Positions 61,501-64,000 of a stretch of DNA of 64,000 nt are shown one piece after another. The notes below the pieces were generated by a model, which was not told the origin of the DNA, ran no database searches, and was given only the letters and a program-made list of their open reading frames with translations. Where the stretch lies: NCBI RefSeq assembly GCF_943913405.1, contig NZ_CALTYA010000004.1, positions 62,001-126,000 on the forward strand. Reading direction: 5' to 3'. The DNA comes from an uncultured Flavobacterium sp. GTDB taxonomy: Bacteria; Bacteroidota; Bacteroidia; Flavobacteriales; Flavobacteriaceae. The translations under genes were made by a program, and so were the position numbers. Position 1 is the stretch's first letter. Each line of letters begins with the position of its first letter.

Positions 61501-63351
61501 ATGAACCAATTATCAAAAGACCAAATTAAAGACCGATTACTCAAACGCGCCGCAAAACAATGGGGTTATTCTGACGTGGAATTGGAAAATGTCTTTGACC
61601 CAATTGTCAATTTGCTTTTTGATGTTTGCGCCAAAGAATTAGAAAAAATTTCAAACGAAGTTTTCTCCAGCCGAAGAAGAATTACTGAACGATTGGTAGA
61701 TATTTTAACGCCGACAGCTTCTGCAAAAGCGACTCCGGCTAGAGCGATTTTGAGAGCTTATCCTGTGGAAAATGAAGTCACTTTAAATGATTACCACCAA
61801 TTTTATTTCCAAAGAAAAGAGGCAAATCCTTACAATCCAACAGAAAATGTAATCAAGAACTATTTCTTCGGACCAACAAAACCGGTAAAATTAAACAGAA
61901 ATAAGCTCAATTATGTCATCTTGCCGAATGGTGTTCAAGAAATCGTAAAAGAGCAATTTAGAGAAACTGTCAGCAGTAATAATTATATAAAACCTGCACC
62001 GCACGGTACAATTTGGCTCGGATTAAAACATCAAGGCGACGGAATTATCAAAGATCTGATGTTTTATTTTTATCTGAAAAACATCCATAACAGAAACACA
62101 TTTTTTCACTTTTTACAAAGAGCAAAATGGTTTTTAAACGATCACCAATTGACCACAGTTCAAGGTTATAACAATGATGACAGGCATTCTAACGATTATG
62201 GAGAACTAATTCAAGAGGATTTTTACCATATCGAAAGAACGCAGGAACACACGAATGATTTTTACAAACAGAATTTTATTACGGTAAAAGATGTCATCAA
62301 TATTAGCGATAGCCATTATTCGATTCCGGCAGAATTAAGCAGTTTTATTCCTTCGGAAGATTTAAAAAAACTGTCAGAAGAAAAATTGCTTTGGATTCGA
62401 ATTGAGTTTCCAAATGTAATTGGAACAAGCATTTTATCAGAAATTTTTTGTGCTAACAATTGCTTTCCGGTTATCAATAAAAAGCTGAATGAAGTTCAGG
62501 GAAACATCAAAAATCTGTTGAATATTTATCCTTTGAGCCTGAACGAAGAATTTTTCTTGGAATTATTTTCTGTTGCTGATGACAAAAATAACGAATTTGA
62601 CGTAATCAAAAATGATGATGAGAAAAGCGACAGCGATTACGCTTATTTGAGATTTGGAGGCGTAGCAAGATTTGATGAAAGAAATGCAACCGAAGAAATC
62701 AATTATCTAATCGATTTGATTCGAGACGAAGCGGCGGCTTTTTCAAGACTTGGCCATGACTTTACAGATAACAATTTAAAGGAAATCAATCAGATTATTT
62801 CCCGTTTCAGAAACAAAATGTCGCAAGTCGGGATGCAAAATATCAATAATCCTTATTTGATTCTAAACACGACGAGTAATACAAACAAAGGCACTTTATT
62901 TGCAAAATATTGGACTACAAATGGGGAATCTGCTAATAAAATCAATACGTTTTCAAGATTGGTTTCTCACAAAGGTTCTGATTTTGAAAGAGATAATATT
63001 ATGTTTTTGTCCACTACGCAAGGTGGAAAAGATGAACTTTCAAATTCTGAAAAAATTTATGCTTACCGCGAAAATCTAGTTTCCAATCAACGAGTTGTGA
63101 CCCGACAAGATATTATTATTTTGTGCAAGAATCATTTCGGGGATGCTATTACTAAAGTTGAAGTCAAAAACGGAATCCAGACGAGTTTGGATAGTAATGT
63201 GGGTTATACGCCAACGATTGATATTTATTTGCATCGAAAAGACAAAGATTTTTACAATGAGGAAGAATGGTATTTCTTGAGCGAAGATTTGAAATTGATG
63301 ATTGAAAACCGCGCGATAAATATTGTCCCATTTCGCATAATTTATTCTTAA
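61501..63351 (+). CDS. tssF: T6SS baseplate subunit TssF
   Basis: 616 residues, the usual length for TssF. N-terminal MNQLSKDQIKDRLLKRAAKQWGYSDVELENVFDPIVNLLFDVCAKELEKI, then RRRITERLVDILTPTASAKATPARAIL, a conserved TssF-type N-terminus, and a long beta-rich body. It forms the wedge with TssE and TssG. It is the last recognised structural gene on the right. Confidence 0.9.
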   Translation: MNQLSKDQIKDRLLKRAAKQWGYSDVELENVFDPIVNLLFDVCAKELEKISNEVFSSRRRITERLVDILTPTASAKATPARAILRAYPVENEVTLNDYHQFYFQRKEANPYNPTENVIKNYFFGPTKPVKLNRNKLNYVILPNGVQEIVKEQFRETVSSNNYIKPAPHGTIWLGLKHQGDGIIKDLMFYFYLKNIHNRNTFFHFLQRAKWFLNDHQLTTVQGYNNDDRHSNDYGELIQEDFYHIERTQEHTNDFYKQNFITVKDVINISDSHYSIPAELSSFIPSEDLKKLSEEKLLWIRIEFPNVIGTSILSEIFCANNCFPVINKKLNEVQGNIKNLLNIYPLSLNEEFFLELFSVADDKNNEFDVIKNDDEKSDSDYAYLRFGGVARFDERNATEEINYLIDLIRDEAAAFSRLGHDFTDNNLKEINQIISRFRNKMSQVGMQNINNPYLILNTTSNTNKGTLFAKYWTTNGESANKINTFSRLVSHKGSDFERDNIMFLSTTQGGKDELSNSEKIYAYRENLVSNQRVVTRQDIIILCKNHFGDAITKVEVKNGIQTSLDSNVGYTPTIDIYLHRKDKDFYNEEEWYFLSEDLKLMIENRAINIVPFRIIYS

Positions 63352-63409
63352 AATTAAATTTTTATCGGATATTTTTTTGTTATATTTATATGAACAAAAA
63401 CTCATTTCA

Positions 63410-63832
63410 ATGAAAAAAGTAACATTATCAATAGCCCTTTTCGGATTGCTTTTGGCAACATCCTGTAAAAAAGAAGAAACCGTAGTAACAACAGCGGAAG
63501 ATGGTTCAGTAACAACAACAGAAACCACAACAAAAAGCAATATTAATTTAGAATTAAGCGAAAACGCGAAAGCAAAATTAGACAGCGCCGAAGTAAAATT
63601 GGCTGAAGCCAAAGCAAAAGGCGACAAAGAAGCGGAACGTTTGGCGCAAATTACGGTTGACAAAGCCAAAAGCGCTTGGGAAGCTACAAAAGATGGCGTA
63701 AAAAACACTTCTGAAAAAATAAAAGAAGAAGCTAAAGAAGCCAATGAAAAAATGAAAGAGTCTTCTAAAAAAGCAAAAGAAGATGCGAAAGAAGGCTACA
63801 ACAACGCTTTGGAGAAAGCGAAAATTAAATAA
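63410..63832 (+). CDS. Lipoprotein with long charged helix
   Basis: 140 residues from the ATG at 63410; an upstream in-frame start at 63377 would precede the signal peptide. Lipobox LATSC followed by KKEETVV, then a Thr/Val-rich strand and a long Lys/Glu/Ala helix (residues 55-140) made of irregular heptads, like LEA-type or lipoprotein coiled coils. 58 bases after tssF, possibly in the same unit; function unknown. Confidence 0.75.
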   Translation: MKKVTLSIALFGLLLATSCKKEETVVTTAEDGSVTTTETTTKSNINLELSENAKAKLDSAEVKLAEAKAKGDKEAERLAQITVDKAKSAWEATKDGVKNTSEKIKEEAKEANEKMKESSKKAKEDAKEGYNNALEKAKIK

Positions 63833-63841
63833 TTTATTCTA

Positions 63842-63872
63842 AAAATCCTGCTGTAAAAAGCGGGATTTTTTA
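63842..63872 (+). terminator. Terminator after the T6SS right-hand operon
   Basis: AAATCCTGC / GCGGGATTT stem (one G-T pair) followed by a T-run, 10 bases after the stop codon. Confidence 0.8.
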
Positions 63873-63897
63873 TTTCTAAATCAAAACATACCAACAC

Positions 63898-63932
63898 TTT
63901 GCAACATATTTGAGGTTTTGGCGTTACCTTTG
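63898..63932 (+). promoter_or_regulatory. Candidate promoter of the gene at the right edge
   Basis: TTTG at 63898-63901 and TACCTTTG at 63925-63932, separated by 23 bases, which is long for the consensus spacing; -7 element good, -33 uncertain. Confidence 0.4.
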
Positions 63933-63957
63933 TAACATCATCAATCAAATCATCATT

Positions 63958-64000
63958 ATGTTAAAACAATTCTTTCTTGTCTGCTCAGGCACTGACAAAA
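63958..64000 (+). CDS. Start of a gene cut by the window edge, DUF4407-like
   Basis: Only 14 codons are visible, starting MLKQFFLVCSGTDK. The LVCSGTDK wording resembles the beginning of DUF4407 membrane proteins, which start with a short helix and a CSGAD-type motif. The call is tentative because so little is present. Confidence 0.4.
   Translation, partial: MLKQFFLVCSGTDK

Overview
The window is AT-rich chromosomal DNA from a member of the Bacteroidota, most likely a Flavobacterium or close relative. The evidence: proteins with type IX secretion C-terminal sorting tails, a DUF2723-type mannosyltransferase, a group II GGGP synthase, promoters of the Bacteroidota form (TTTG-N19-TAnnTTTG, e.g. 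in front of tRNA-Gln and rplM), lipoproteins with acidic export signals after the lipid-bearing cysteine, and a Bacteroidota-type (subtype iii) type VI secretion locus.

Positions 1-38,300 are mostly housekeeping. In order: the end of a universal stress protein; tRNA-Gln; a GT117/DUF2723 glycosyltransferase; a polysaccharide deacetylase; a cysteine-less thioredoxin-fold protein; a membrane metallophosphoesterase; two type IX-secreted GEVED proteins; polA; a two-motif retropepsin-like protease and a penicillin-binding/beta-lactamase-like hydrolase; a LacI-type regulator; two ferritin-like proteins; rplM-rpsI and rpsB-tsf; a lipocalin-like lipoprotein; ald; aat; a DUF3127 protein; a flavin reductase; an orphan histidine kinase; greA-HIT; a Rieske-like lipoprotein; a TonB-dependent receptor behind a TPP riboswitch (so probably a thiamine receptor); arfB; a NadR-like ATPase fused to DUF4301; a PnuC/PnuT-type transporter; GGGP synthase; a phosphopantetheinyl transferase; and ahcY.

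Positions 38,340-63,350 are a type VI secretion system read outwards from a divergent promoter region at 54,107-54,512. To the right: NlpC/P60 lipoprotein, tssG, tssN, tssK, tssO, tssH (ClpV), tssE, tssF. To the left: a PKD membrane protein, tssB, tssC, two hcp genes, a toxin candidate with a lipoprotein, a TPR protein, then a vgrG-led payload operon. The payload operon holds a HEIGH metallopeptidase with a lipoprotein, a possible adaptor, and a 1282-residue PAAR-like protein carrying a GH19-like muramidase/chitinase domain and a CHAP-like amidase domain, followed by another lipoprotein. This reads as two or three effector/immunity cassettes attached to one injection machine. No classical TssJ/L/M membrane complex is present, as expected for subtype iii.

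The most unusual non-coding observation is a shared element in the T6SS leaders. The leaders of vgrG, hcp1 and the NlpC/P60 operon each hold a small hairpin with CCCCC in the loop, on the sense strand and 30-75 bases before the start codon; the PKD-tssB-tssC leader has CCCCC without a clear stem. The second is the TPP riboswitch. An 8-base complement to its conserved AAAGGGGT lies next to a perfect 9-bp hairpin that covers the start codon of the TonB receptor, which suggests a translation-masking expression platform. All function calls rest on motif recognition by eye; no database search was run.
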